Source: Paraconexibacter antarcticus (GTDB lineage Bacteria > Actinomycetota > Thermoleophilia > Solirubrobacterales > Solirubrobacteraceae). From it: a DNA stretch of 64,000 nucleotides. Made by a program: the position numbers and the translations under genes. Positions 32,478-40,522 of the stretch are shown piece by piece. Under the pieces are notes generated by a model, which did not search any database, was not told where the DNA came from, and saw nothing but the letters and a program-made list of their open reading frames with translations. Position 1 is the stretch's first letter. Every line of letters begins with the position of its first letter. The stretch spans positions 1,054,001 through 1,118,000 of the forward strand of contig NZ_CP098502.1 in NCBI RefSeq assembly GCF_024220175.1, read 5' to 3'.

Positions 32478-33899
32478 TCAGCCCTCGATGTTCGACATGA
32501 CGTGCTTCACGCGCGTGTAGTCCTCGAAGCCGTACATCGAGAGGTCCTTGCCGTAGCCGGACTGCTTGAAGCCACCGTGCGGCATCTCGGCGACGAGCGG
32601 GATGTGGGTGTTGATCCACACGCACCCGAAGTCCAGGTGCTTCGCCATGCGCATCGCGCGCCCGTGGTCCTTCGTCCACACGCTCGAGGCGAGGCCGTAC
32701 CGCACGCCGTTGGCCCAGGCGAGCGCCTGTGCCTCGTCGGCGAACTGCTGGACGGTGATGACCGGCCCGAAGATCTCGTCCTGGACCATCTCGTCGTCCT
32801 GCCGGAGCCCGGCCACGACCGTCGGCTCGAAGAAGTACCCGCGGTCGCCGGCCGCGTTGCCGCCGGTCGTGACGGTCGCGTGTGACGGCGCGCGCTCGAT
32901 GAACCCGGCGACGCGCTCGCGCTGGGTCTGGGTGATGACCGGCCCCATGTACGTGTCCTCGTCGAGCGGGTCGCCGTACACCGTCCCCTTCGCCTGCGCC
33001 GTGAGCGCCTCGACGAACGCGTCGTGGATCCCGGGCCCGGCGATGACGCGGGTGGCGGCCGTGCAGTCCTGACCGGCGTTGAAGTAGCCGGTCCCGGCGA
33101 TCATCTCGGCGGCCGCCTCGACGTCGGCGTCGTCGAAGACGATGACCGGCGCCTTGCCGCCGAGCTCGAGGTGGACGCGCTTGAGCGACGCGGACGCCGC
33201 GGCGGCGACCGCCCTGCCGGCCCGGACGCTGCCGGTGATGGAGACCATGTCGACGCCCTCGTGGCGGACGAGCGCCTCGCCCGTCTCGCCCTTCCCGAGG
33301 AGGACGTTGAAGACGCCGGCGGGCAGGTGCTCCTGCATGAGCTCCGCCATCCACAACGTCGAGGCGGGGGTGTTCTCCGACGGCTTGAGGATGATCGAGT
33401 TGCCCGCGGCGAGCGCCGGCCCGAACTTCCACACGGCCATCATGAAGGGGTAGTTCCACGGCGTGATGCCCGCGGTGACGCCGATCGGCTCGCGGCGGAT
33501 CTGCGAGGTGTGGCCCGCCATGTACTCGCCCGAGGCGAGCCCTTGGAGGTGGCGTGCGGCGCCGGCGAAGAAGCGGATCTGGTCGACCGCCGGCGGGACC
33601 TCCTCGCTGAGCACGAGCGCGAGCGGCTTGCCGGTGTTGTCGGTCTCCAGGCGGGCGAGCTCGTCGGCGCGCGCCTCGATCGCGTCCGCGATCCTCAGGA
33701 GCGCGAGCGACCGCTCGGACGGGGTCGCCTGGCCCCACTCGGCGAACCCGGCGCGCGCCGCCTCGACGGCGCCGTCGACGTCGTCCGCGCTCGACACCGC
33801 CATCGTGTCGATGACCTCACCCGTGGCCGCGTTGCAGACCTCGTGGGAACCGTCGCCCCCGGGCGCCGAGTGCCTGCCGCCGATGAAGTTCTGGAGCAT
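32478..33899 (-). CDS. aldehyde dehydrogenase, aminobutyraldehyde type
   Basis: 473 residues. NAD-dependent oxidation of an aldehyde, closest by sight to gamma-aminobutyraldehyde/betaine-aldehyde dehydrogenases. Seen: GITPWNYPFMMAVWKFGPAL, ILKPSENTPAS, SITGSVRAGRAV for cofactor, LELGGKAPVIV with the base Glu, and GQDCTAATR with the catalytic Cys. The C-terminus HIPLVAEMPHGGFKQSGYGK is typical. No polyamine genes are adjacent, so the substrate is inferred. Confidence 0.87.
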   Translation of the reverse strand: MLQNFIGGRHSAPGGDGSHEVCNAATGEVIDTMAVSSADDVDGAVEAARAGFAEWGQATPSERSLALLRIADAIEARADELARLETDNTGKPLALVLSEEVPPAVDQIRFFAGAARHLQGLASGEYMAGHTSQIRREPIGVTAGITPWNYPFMMAVWKFGPALAAGNSIILKPSENTPASTLWMAELMQEHLPAGVFNVLLGKGETGEALVRHEGVDMVSITGSVRAGRAVAAAASASLKRVHLELGGKAPVIVFDDADVEAAAEMIAGTGYFNAGQDCTAATRVIAGPGIHDAFVEALTAQAKGTVYGDPLDEDTYMGPVITQTQRERVAGFIERAPSHATVTTGGNAAGDRGYFFEPTVVAGLRQDDEMVQDEIFGPVITVQQFADEAQALAWANGVRYGLASSVWTKDHGRAMRMAKHLDFGCVWINTHIPLVAEMPHGGFKQSGYGKDLSMYGFEDYTRVKHVMSNIEG

Positions 33900-33905
33900 G
33901 GCCCG

Positions 33906-33911
33906 ACGCTA
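33906..33911 (-). promoter_or_regulatory. -10 element TAGCGT, leaderless start
   Basis: Minus strand; ends 6 bases before the ATG at 33899. Confidence 0.4.
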
Positions 33912-34029
33912 CCAGCGGACCCCGCGCCGATCGGGCACAAAGGGCCCGCCGGAGCGCGCGGGATCGTCCACCGGCCCATCGGCCCACCGCCCTCGCCGAG
34001 GGCGCGCGGCGGCAGGCGAGGCCCGCCGA

Positions 34030-34035
34030 TACCCT
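34030..34035 (+). promoter_or_regulatory. -10 element TACCCT, leaderless start
   Basis: Ends 8 bases before the thiolase ATG at 34044. Confidence 0.4.
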
Positions 34036-34043
34036 CCCGCACC

Positions 34044-35234
34044 ATGACCAACGTCGTCATCACCTCCGCGGCCCGCACGGCCATCGGGTCCTACGGGAAG
34101 TCGCTCAAGGACGTGCCCCCGACCGAGCTCGGCACGATCGCCGCGACCGAGGCGCTCTCGCGCTCCGGCGTCGAGGGCGGTCAGGTCGAGCACGTCGTCT
34201 TCGGCAACGTCATCCACACCGAGGCGCGCGACATGTACATGGCGCGCGTGGTGGGGATCCAGTCCGGCATCCCGCAGGAGGTCCCGGCCTTCACCGTCAA
34301 CCGCCTCTGCGGCACCGGCGTGCAGGCCATCGTCTCCGCGACGCAGGCGATCCAGTCGGAGGACGCGAAGGTCGCGCTCGCCGGCGGGGCCGAGTCGATG
34401 AGCCGCGGCCCGTACTGGCTGCCGGACGCCCGCTGGGGCGCGCGCATGGGCGAGACGAAGATGGTCGACCCGGTCATGGGCGGCCTCACCGACCCGTTCA
34501 ACACGATCCTCATGGGCGTCACCGCCGAGAACCTCGTCGACAAGTACGGCATCTCGCGCGAGCGCCAGGACGCGTACGCGGTCGAGTCCCACCGCCGCGC
34601 CGCCGCCGCGCAGGCCGACGGCCGCTTCGACGACCAGATCGTCGGCGTGCCCGTGAAGGTCAAGCGCGACACTGTCGACTTCCTCCGCGACGAGCACATC
34701 CGCCCCGGCGCGGACCTCGCCTCGATGGCGAAGCTCCGCCCCGCGTTCAAGAAGGACGGCGGCACCGTCACCGCGGGCAACGCCTCCGGCATGAACGACG
34801 CCGGCGCCGCGGTCGTCCTCATGGACGCCGACCGCGCGAAGGAGCTCGGCGCTCCGGTCCGCGCCCGGATCCTGAGCTACGCCTCGGTCGGCGTCGACCC
34901 GCTCATCATGGGCATCGGGCCGGTCCCGGCGATCAAGAAGGCGCTCGACCGCGCGGGCCGGACGCTCGACGAGGTCGGCGTCATCGAGCTCAACGAGGCG
35001 TTCGCGGCGCAGGCGCTCGCGGTCCTCCAGGAGCTGGGCCTCGAGGACGACGATCCGCGCGTGAACCCGAACGGCGGCGCGATCGCCCTCGGGCACCCGA
35101 TCGGCGCTTCCGGCGCGATCATCACCGCGAAGGCGCTCGACGAGATGGAGCGCGGCGACCACGAGCTCGGTCTCGTGACGTTGTGCATCGGCGGCGGCCA
35201 GGGCATCGCCCTGCTGCTCGGACGGGAGAACTAG
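34044..35234 (+). CDS. acetyl-CoA acetyltransferase (thiolase)
   Basis: 396 residues. Condenses or cleaves acyl-CoA units in fatty-acid or acetoacetyl-CoA metabolism. The acyl-accepting Cys is residue 89 ([10 protein letters not shown]); the other catalytic residues are in GHPIGASGA and [10 protein letters not shown] near the end. [14 protein letters not shown] is the usual fourth motif. The gene ends 4 bases before the SCP2-like gene, so the two form an operon, echoing the thiolase-SCP2 partnership seen elsewhere. Confidence 0.9.
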   Translation: MTNVVITSAARTAIGSYGKSLKDVPPTELGTIAATEALSRSGVEGGQVEHVVFGNVIHTEARDMYMARVVGIQSGIPQEVPAFTVNRLCGTGVQAIVSATQAIQSEDAKVALAGGAESMSRGPYWLPDARWGARMGETKMVDPVMGGLTDPFNTILMGVTAENLVDKYGISRERQDAYAVESHRRAAAAQADGRFDDQIVGVPVKVKRDTVDFLRDEHIRPGADLASMAKLRPAFKKDGGTVTAGNASGMNDAGAAVVLMDADRAKELGAPVRARILSYASVGVDPLIMGIGPVPAIKKALDRAGRTLDEVGVIELNEAFAAQALAVLQELGLEDDDPRVNPNGGAIALGHPIGASGAIITAKALDEMERGDHELGLVTLCIGGGQGIALLLGREN

Positions 35235-35238
35235 ACCA

Positions 35239-36228
35239 ATGGCCCTCTTCACCGACGAGCGCGCCGTCTACGGCGCCTTCGGCAAGCTGTTCTCGGACGT
35301 CATCGCGGACGAGAAGTCCGTCGGCGTGCTCGTCCGGACGAACACGATCCTCCAGCTCCAGCTGCGCGAGCCCCGGTCCACCGTGACCGTCGCGGTGCGC
35401 CAGGGCCAGGAGCCGCTCATCTACTTCGGGCAGACGACCCGCCGTCCGGAGGTCTTCCTCCAGATGGACGCCGAGACCGCCCATGGCTGGTTCCTCGGCG
35501 AGATCAACCCGACCGTCGCGTTCGGCGACAACCGCATCAAGGGTCGCGGCCCCTCCGGCCAGATCCTCTCGGTGCTCGCGTGGGCGAAGGTCCTCGTCCC
35601 GACGTACAAGGCGATCATCGAGGCGCACGACGGCGAGCTGCCGCCGCCGCTGGCACCGCCGGAGCCGCCGGAGCCGAAGGCGGAGCCTGCGGCTGCCGAG
35701 GCGCCCGCAGAGGGCGAGGCGCCGGTTGCGGCCGAGGGCGACGCTCCGGCGGAGGGCGCGGCGGAGGCGCCGGCGGCTGACGCCGAGGCGCCGGCTGCGG
35801 CCGAGGAGTCTCCGGCGGCGGAGTCAGAGGAGGGGGACTCGGCGGTCGAGGAGGCCGCTCCGGCTGAGGAGGCGGCTCCGGCGGCTGAGGAGCCCGCGCC
35901 GGACCCCGAGCCCGCGGCTGAGGCCGAGGCGCCTGCTGCGGCCGAGGAGTCTCCGGCGGCGGAGACGGCGAGCGAGGAGCCTGCGCCTGCCGAGGAGGCC
36001 TCGGCGCCGGCCGAGGAGCCTGCGGCTGCCGAGGAGGCCCCGGCACCCACCGAGGAGCCTGCGGCTGCCGAGGAGGCCCCGGCGCCCGCCGAGGAGCCTG
36101 CGGCTGCCGAGGAGGCCCCGGCGCCCGCCGAGGAGCCTGCGCCCGCCGGGGAGCCTGCGGCGCCTGCGGCCGAGGAGGCCCCCGCGGTCGACCCGGCCCC
36201 CGAGGACGAGGCGCCCGCCGGCGCCTGA
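35239..36228 (+). CDS. SCP2-like lipid-binding protein with Ala/Glu/Pro repeat tail
   Basis: 329 residues. The first 130 form an SCP2-type domain (VYGAFGKLFSDVIADEKSVG, LIYFGQTTRRPEVFLQMD, NPTVAFGDNRIKGRGPSGQI, LAWAKVLVPTYKAIIEAH). The remaining 200 are low complexity: Ala, Glu and Pro in a 13-residue repeat (EEPAAAEEAPAPA). The tail is likely extended and disordered. It lies 4 bases after the thiolase, which suggests carriage of acyl-CoA or lipid substrates. The tail does not occur in ordinary SCP2 proteins. Confidence 0.75.
   Translation: MALFTDERAVYGAFGKLFSDVIADEKSVGVLVRTNTILQLQLREPRSTVTVAVRQGQEPLIYFGQTTRRPEVFLQMDAETAHGWFLGEINPTVAFGDNRIKGRGPSGQILSVLAWAKVLVPTYKAIIEAHDGELPPPLAPPEPPEPKAEPAAAEAPAEGEAPVAAEGDAPAEGAAEAPAADAEAPAAAEESPAAESEEGDSAVEEAAPAEEAAPAAEEPAPDPEPAAEAEAPAAAEESPAAETASEEPAPAEEASAPAEEPAAAEEAPAPTEEPAAAEEAPAPAEEPAAAEEAPAPAEEPAPAGEPAAPAAEEAPAVDPAPEDEAPAGA
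36013..36141 (+). repeat. 39-base tandem repeat in the SCP2 tail
   Basis: Copies begin at 36013, 36052, 36091 and 36130 (the last partial), each encoding 13 residues. Copies two and three are nearly identical in sequence, so the array probably changed length recently by slippage or recombination. Confidence 0.8.
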
Positions 36229-36246
36229 AGTGCCGGTGGGTGGAAG

Positions 36247-36271
36247 ATCGCGGTTGCTGAGCAACCGCGAT
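36247..36271. terminator. perfect hairpin between convergent genes
   Basis: ATCGCGGTTGC-TGA-GCAACCGCGAT has an 11-base perfect stem and a 3-base loop, between the SCP2 gene (+) and the glycosylase gene (-). No T-run follows on either side, so it is a bidirectional terminator-like hairpin. Confidence 0.6.
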
Positions 36272-36284
36272 TCACCACCGAGGG

Positions 36285-36839
36285 TCAGACGGAGGGGAGT
36301 GGCACGCTGCTCCACTCCTTCTTGTGGACCTTCTTGAGGGCCTGGTACTCGGTGAGGGCCTCGGCGGTGTCGACGTCCCCGAGGGTCGGGTGGGCCGGGA
36401 CGAGGGGCTCGGCGACGGCGACGTCGTAGCGCTTCGCGAGGACCGCGGCGATGGCCTTGATCTTGATCTCGCCGACACCGGCGAGGGCAGACAGGTTCGC
36501 ACGGAGCCCCGCGGCGTCGGTGGCGTCCGTCCACACGCGCGCGGCGTCGCCGTCGTACTCGTCGCGGATGTGGACCGCGAGATCGTGGACGCGCTGGGCC
36601 ATCGACCCGGGGAAGCGGTGGATGGCCGGCTTCTCCCGGAAGAGGGGCTCGAGGTCGGCGCCGGCGATCGCGGTGGCGTCGAGCGACCCGAGGCGCTCGC
36701 GCAGCGCGAGCGGCCCCGCGAACGCCTTCTGCACCGTCACCTGCTGATCGAGGACGAAGCCGACGAGGAGCGCCATCGGATCCGCGGCGTTGAGCGCGTT
36801 GGCCTCGTCGGACTCGGTGAAGTACAGGCGGTCGGGCAT
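36285..36839 (-). CDS. HhH-GPD DNA repair glycosylase-like protein
   Basis: 184 residues of the actinobacterial HhH-GPD repair family. A helix-hairpin-helix motif is visible in LSALAGVGEIKIKAIAAV (about residues 116-133), preceded by helical bundles (LLVGFVLDQQVTVQKAFAGP). It likely removes damaged bases. The conserved catalytic Asp and metal ligands are not obvious by sight. Starts from a leaderless TACGAT promoter. Confidence 0.7.
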   Translation of the reverse strand: MPDRLYFTESDEANALNAADPMALLVGFVLDQQVTVQKAFAGPLALRERLGSLDATAIAGADLEPLFREKPAIHRFPGSMAQRVHDLAVHIRDEYDGDAARVWTDATDAAGLRANLSALAGVGEIKIKAIAAVLAKRYDVAVAEPLVPAHPTLGDVDTAEALTEYQALKKVHKKEWSSVPLPSV

Positions 36840-36845
36840 GCGGCG

Positions 36846-36851
36846 ATCGTA
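36846..36851 (-). promoter_or_regulatory. -10 element TACGAT, leaderless start
   Basis: Minus strand; ends 6 bases before the ATG at 36839. Confidence 0.45.
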
Positions 36852-36917
36852 CCCCGCGCCCGGGGCGCAGCCCGGTGGCCCGGCGGGACCCCGGTGGGGC
36901 GGCGGACCTCGGCGACC

Positions 36918-37580
36918 CTACGCGCCGGCCAGCGCCGGCGGGTCGTCGTAGCCTGGCTCGCCGGGAAGCAGGACGCGGGCGGTCTCGCCGCTCATGACGA
37001 CGCGGGGCTCGACCGGCTGGACGGCGCGCCCGGCCGAGTGGGCGATGAGCTCCTCGGCGGTCGCGAACTGCTCGAACTGCTCGAGATGCTTGATCGTCGG
37101 GAAGACGAGGAGGATGTCGCCCGCGACGTGCGCGTCGAGCGCGCCGCGCGGCGTGAACCAGCCGCTGTCGACGCACTCCTCGCCGTCGATGACGACCTCG
37201 GCGCCGTCGGGACAGCGTGCGAGGAAGAAGTGCGTGTCGAAGCGGATCTTCACCTCGGCCGGGGTGATCCACTGGGAGAACTTCACGAGGTCCGCGCCGG
37301 TCGGGTCGGGAAGGGTGACGCCGGCCTCCTCGACGAGTTCGCGCACGGCTGCGCGCCGGTGCGCGGCGTCGCCCTCGCCCTCGTGCGCATCGACGCCGCC
37401 GCCGGGGAAGACCCACACGCCACCCATGAAGCGGGCCTTCTCCGTCCGCTTGACGAGCAGCAGCTCGAGGGTCTCACCGCCACCGCGCAGGAGGATCACC
37501 GACGCCGCTTGGCGCGGGGTGCTCACCCCGCCGCTGGTGTTGAGCTCTTCGCCGGGGGCGGGACGATCGATCTCCTGCAT
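36918..37580 (-). CDS. Nudix hydrolase
   Basis: 220 residues. The Nudix box GGGVDAHEGEGDAAHRRA continues into VRELVEEAGV (residues about 52-80), the pattern that binds metal for cleavage of nucleoside-diphosphate derivatives. N-terminal SVILLRGGGETLELLLVKR and a C-terminal alpha region (ILLVFPTIKHLEQFEQFATA) complete a larger, multi-domain form. Starts from TAGGGT with a 7-base spacer and no ribosome site. The substrate is unknown. Confidence 0.8.
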   Translation of the reverse strand: MQEIDRPAPGEELNTSGGVSTPRQAASVILLRGGGETLELLLVKRTEKARFMGGVWVFPGGGVDAHEGEGDAAHRRAAVRELVEEAGVTLPDPTGADLVKFSQWITPAEVKIRFDTHFFLARCPDGAEVVIDGEECVDSGWFTPRGALDAHVAGDILLVFPTIKHLEQFEQFATAEELIAHSAGRAVQPVEPRVVMSGETARVLLPGEPGYDDPPALAGA

Positions 37581-37587
37581 CGGCCCC

Positions 37588-37593
37588 ACCCTA
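37588..37593 (-). promoter_or_regulatory. -10 element TAGGGT, leaderless start
   Basis: Minus strand; ends 7 bases before the ATG at 37580. Confidence 0.45.
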
Positions 37594-37667
37594 ACCGGCG
37601 GGAAGGTCGGGGGCCTCGACCGGGGGAGACGCGCCCCTCCGGGCGGTCGCGACGGGCAGTCACCGGG

Positions 37668-37673
37668 TAGGGT
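37668..37673 (+). promoter_or_regulatory. -10 element TAGGGT, leaderless start
   Basis: Ends 9 bases before the rubredoxin ATG at 37683. Confidence 0.45.
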
Positions 37674-37682
37674 TCGCGGCGT

Positions 37683-37862
37683 ATGAGCACCACCGAGTCC
37701 GAGCGCTGGATCTGCGAGTCCTGCGGCTTCATCTACGAGCAGGAAGAGGGCGACCCCGACGGCGGCATCCCGCCCGGAACGCCGTTCGCCGACATCCCGG
37801 ACAGCTGGTTCTGCCCGGTCTGCGGCGCCCGCAAGAAGGACTTCGTCCCGTACGAGGGTTGA
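37683..37862 (+). CDS. rubredoxin (59 aa)
   Basis: Iron-binding electron carrier. Two CxxC pairs, C11/C14 (WICESCGFIY) and C44/C47 (SWFCPVCGARK), with the usual acidic loop EQEEGDPDGGIPPGTPF between them and the C-terminal KKDFVPYEG. Length and spacing are classic. The gene is only 10 bases from the next one. Its electron partner is unknown; oxygenases or the F420-type enzymes of this genome are candidates. Confidence 0.9.
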   Translation: MSTTESERWICESCGFIYEQEEGDPDGGIPPGTPFADIPDSWFCPVCGARKKDFVPYEG

Positions 37863-37872
37863 GCCCCGCGCG

Positions 37873-38283
37873 ATGACGCAGCCGCAGCCGCCGGTCCATG
37901 CCGGTCGGCTGCGCTTCGGGCTCAGCCGGGCGGCGAGCGCCCTCGGGGGCGCTTCGCTGTGCTTCGGCGAACCGATCCAGGCGGGTGACCGCATCGTCGT
38001 CCCGATCGCTCGCGTGCGCGGGATGGGCGGCTACGGCTTCGGCCGCGGCACCGCCCCGGACGGCGGGGACACGGGTGACGGTGGAGGCGGCGGCGGGGCC
38101 GTCGAGGCGACGCCCGCCGGCTTCCTCGACATCGCGCCCGCCGGCGTCCGCTTCGAGGCGATCCCCGACCCCGTGACGACGGCCCGCGCGGTCTCGACCG
38201 GGGCCTCCGCGCTCACGATGCTGATCGGCGCCGTCGTCACCGTGCGCCGCCGCCGCGCCGCCGGGCTCCTCGCGCGCCGCTGA
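37873..38283 (+). CDS. GerW (YtfJ-like) family protein
   Basis: 136 residues. Central motif GDRIVVPIARVRGMGGYGFG, then a Gly-rich loop and PAGFLDIAPAGVRFEAI, as in GerW/YtfJ. A C-terminal segment (SALTMLIGAVVTVRRRRAAGL) is hydrophobic and basic and may anchor it. It follows rubredoxin by 10 bases; co-expression is likely. Outside spore formers the role of the family is unclear. Confidence 0.75.
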   Translation: MTQPQPPVHAGRLRFGLSRAASALGGASLCFGEPIQAGDRIVVPIARVRGMGGYGFGRGTAPDGGDTGDGGGGGGAVEATPAGFLDIAPAGVRFEAIPDPVTTARAVSTGASALTMLIGAVVTVRRRRAAGLLARR

Positions 38284-38389
38284 GCGGCGCCCGGGCGTGG
38301 CCGTGGCGTCGTGAACGCCGCGGGGGCCGCTGCGCCCACACGCACCGCCCGCGCATGGCCGCCGGGGGCCCGGGGTACGTATCCCACAG

Positions 38390-39337
38390 ATGACCCCGCG
38401 CACCGCAGCCTTCCCCAAGGAGTCCGACGACACGGGCGCCTTCGTCCGTCAGGACAGCACCTTCCGCGACCGCGTCACGGCCGACGGCTCGTCGGGCCTG
38501 CCCGCCGTCGCCGGCCGGTACCACCTCTACGTCTCCCTCGCCTGCCCATGGGCCCACCGCGCCGTCATCGTGCGGCGCCTGAAAGGCCTCGAGGACGCGA
38601 TCGGCCTGACGGTCGTCGACCCGATCCGTGACGACGAGACGGGGTGGCGCTTCGCCGAGGAGCGGCCCGATCCGCTCAACGGCTGGACCTTCCTGAAGGA
38701 GGCGTACGAGGCGACCGACCCCGGCTTCGACGGTCGCGTCAGCGTCCCCGTGCTGTGGGACACCGTGACCGGGCGCATCGTCAACAACGAGTCGGCGGAC
38801 GTCATCGAGATGCTCGCCACGGAGTTCGACGAGGTCGCCGGTGACCCGGACCTCGACCTCTACCCGGCGGCGCTCCGCGACGACATCGACGCGCTGAACG
38901 CCCGGGTCTACGAGACGGTGAACAACGGCGTGTACCGGGCCGGGTTCGCGCCGAGCCAGGAGGCGTACGAGGACGCGGTCATGCCGCTCTTCGCGACGCT
39001 CGACGAGCTCGACGTGCGCCTCACCCGGTCGCGGTTCCTCTTCGGCGACCGGCAGACGCTCGCCGACTGGCGGCTCTTCACGACGCTCGTCCGCTTCGAC
39101 GCCGTCTACCACGGCCACTTCAAGTGCAACCTGCGGAAGATCAGCGAGTACCCGGCGCTGTCGGGCTACCTCCGTGACCTCTACCAGACCCCTGGCGTCG
39201 CGCAGACGGTCGACATGGACCACATCAAGCGTCACTACTACGTGACGCACACGTCGATCAACCCCACGCAGATCGTCCCGCTCGGGCCCCTGCAGGACCT
39301 TCACGCACCACACGGCCGCGAGGCCCCGGGCGCGTAG
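38390..39337 (+). CDS. glutathionyl-hydroquinone-reductase-like protein
   Basis: 315 residues of the Xi-class GST family. The thioredoxin-like part holds LYVSLACPWAHRAVI with the catalytic Cys near residue 51; conserved segments include NNESADVIEML, ALRDDIDALNARVYETVNNGVYRAGF (read in two parts) and HFKCNLRKISEYPALSGYL. The family reduces S-glutathionyl-hydroquinones or related thiol adducts; actinobacteria mostly use mycothiol or no known thiol, so the natural thiol is uncertain. Confidence 0.82.
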   Translation: MTPRTAAFPKESDDTGAFVRQDSTFRDRVTADGSSGLPAVAGRYHLYVSLACPWAHRAVIVRRLKGLEDAIGLTVVDPIRDDETGWRFAEERPDPLNGWTFLKEAYEATDPGFDGRVSVPVLWDTVTGRIVNNESADVIEMLATEFDEVAGDPDLDLYPAALRDDIDALNARVYETVNNGVYRAGFAPSQEAYEDAVMPLFATLDELDVRLTRSRFLFGDRQTLADWRLFTTLVRFDAVYHGHFKCNLRKISEYPALSGYLRDLYQTPGVAQTVDMDHIKRHYYVTHTSINPTQIVPLGPLQDLHAPHGREAPGA

Positions 39338-39358
39338 CAGGGGAGGGGGTCGAGCCGC

Positions 39359-39721
39359 TCAGGCGGCGACGAGCTGGTCGACGTGCACGACCATCCGCTC
39401 GACGTCCGCCTTGTCGATGAGCTCGAGGCCGAGCTCCGCGGCCTGCGCCGCGACCGCCGGATCGGCGTAGGCGGTGTAGAGGACGATCGGGGTCGGGACC
39501 GCGCCGTCCCGCAGCGCGCGTGCGACCTCCAGGCCGGTCATCCCGGGCATGCGGAAGTCGAGCACGATCGCCGCGTAGTCCGACCCCGGCGCCTGCGCGA
39601 GCGTGAGCGCTTCAGCACCCGAGGCCGCCTCCTCCACCTCATGGCCCCGGTCCTCCAGCGCGAGGCGCTCGAAGAACCGGACCGAGGGCTCGTCGTCGAC
39701 GACGAGGATGCGGCCGGCCAT
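39359..39721 (-). CDS. stand-alone receiver domain (CheY-like)
   Basis: 120 residues: ILVVDDEPSVRFFERLALED, VLDFRMPGM with the phosphoacceptor Asp, VLYTAYADP and LIDKADVE with the conserved Lys. There is no output domain. Its ATG shares a base with the stop of the upstream secreted-protein gene (TGATG). The closest kinase candidate is the degenerate membrane protein at 40523, divergent from it. Confidence 0.85.
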   Translation of the reverse strand: MAGRILVVDDEPSVRFFERLALEDRGHEVEEAASGAEALTLAQAPGSDYAAIVLDFRMPGMTGLEVARALRDGAVPTPIVLYTAYADPAVAAQAAELGLELIDKADVERMVVHVDQLVAA

Positions 39722-40341
39722 CAGCGGTTGCTATAGGGGTCGACGTAGATGTCGTCGACGGACCAGGTCCCCGCGCCCTGCGGCGTGAAGGTGAAGCTGG
39801 CCGGCGTCATGTTGTTCGGCAGCAGCGGAAGGAGGTTCGCGACGACGAGGTAGACGGGTGAGAGCGTCCAGGACCCACTCGGGAGCACCGTACCGATGGT
39901 GAGCTGCTGAAGTCCAAGGGCACCCTGGAAGTTGACGTCGACGCGCAGGCCGGAGAAGAGGTTCGTGCCCGAGGACTTCGCGAAGAAGCGCATGTCCGGG
40001 TGGTCGATGCCGACGCACATCGTGCCCGTCGTCGCGCTCGAGCCGGACGGCAGGCGCAGCGAGCTCGAGTCGCTCGCGCTGCCGACGTAGAAGGGCTCGT
40101 TGCCGGCGACGATCGATGCGCCGCCCGAGAGCGAGAGGCCGTCGGCCGACTCGGCGTTGCCGCCGGGCGCGAGCGTGTAGTTCGCCACGTCCGCGAACGG
40201 CAGGAAGACCTGGCTCAGGGACTGGGAGTCGCAGGAGGTCGCGTCGGCCGCGAGCAGGCTGGCGTGCGCTGCGGACGGGACGACGGCGAGACCGGCGATG
40301 ACCCCGAGGAGGAGGCGGAGCGGACGGCGGGAGTTGAGCAT
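39721..40341 (-). CDS. exported protein of unknown function (206 aa)
   Basis: 206 residues with a signal peptide (LLLGVIAGLAVVPSAAHA). The mature part is a beta-rich Ser/Gly/Leu-rich domain with one Cys pair candidate (TSCDSQSL, TMCVGIDHPDM). It looks like a secreted surface domain (SWTLSPVYLVVANLLPLL, FTFTPQGAGTWSVDDIYVDP). Translationally coupled to a receiver protein, a rare pairing. No family recognised. Confidence 0.6.
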   Translation of the reverse strand: MLNSRRPLRLLLGVIAGLAVVPSAAHASLLAADATSCDSQSLSQVFLPFADVANYTLAPGGNAESADGLSLSGGASIVAGNEPFYVGSASDSSSLRLPSGSSATTGTMCVGIDHPDMRFFAKSSGTNLFSGLRVDVNFQGALGLQQLTIGTVLPSGSWTLSPVYLVVANLLPLLPNNMTPASFTFTPQGAGTWSVDDIYVDPYSNR

Positions 40342-40495
40342 GGTGCGAACTGCCTTTCGCGGTGGAACGTCGGCCTTTTGCCGTACCTGACCATCGGCTC
40401 AGTCCAGCGCGCGGGACATCGGACATGTGTCCAAAAGCGACTAACCGCATTCGGGACCCAGGAGGGGAGGCGGAGCCGCACGACGACGTGCGTGC

Positions 40496-40512
40496 TTGCA
40501 CGGGTTTTGCAC
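40496..40512 (+). promoter_or_regulatory. TTGCAC direct repeat upstream of the membrane kinase
   Basis: TTGCAC at 40496-40501 and 40507-40512, 11 bases apart, immediately upstream of the ATG at 40523. Could be a control site; a GGACA-TG-TGTCC inverted repeat lies about 70-80 bases further upstream in the same divergent gap. Confidence 0.3.
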
Positions 40513-40522
40513 AGGCCCGAGA

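Noticed and set aside
36013..36141. 39-base repeat considered as a CRISPR-like array
   Set aside because: Repeats are continuous without spacers and code for the SCP2 tail.
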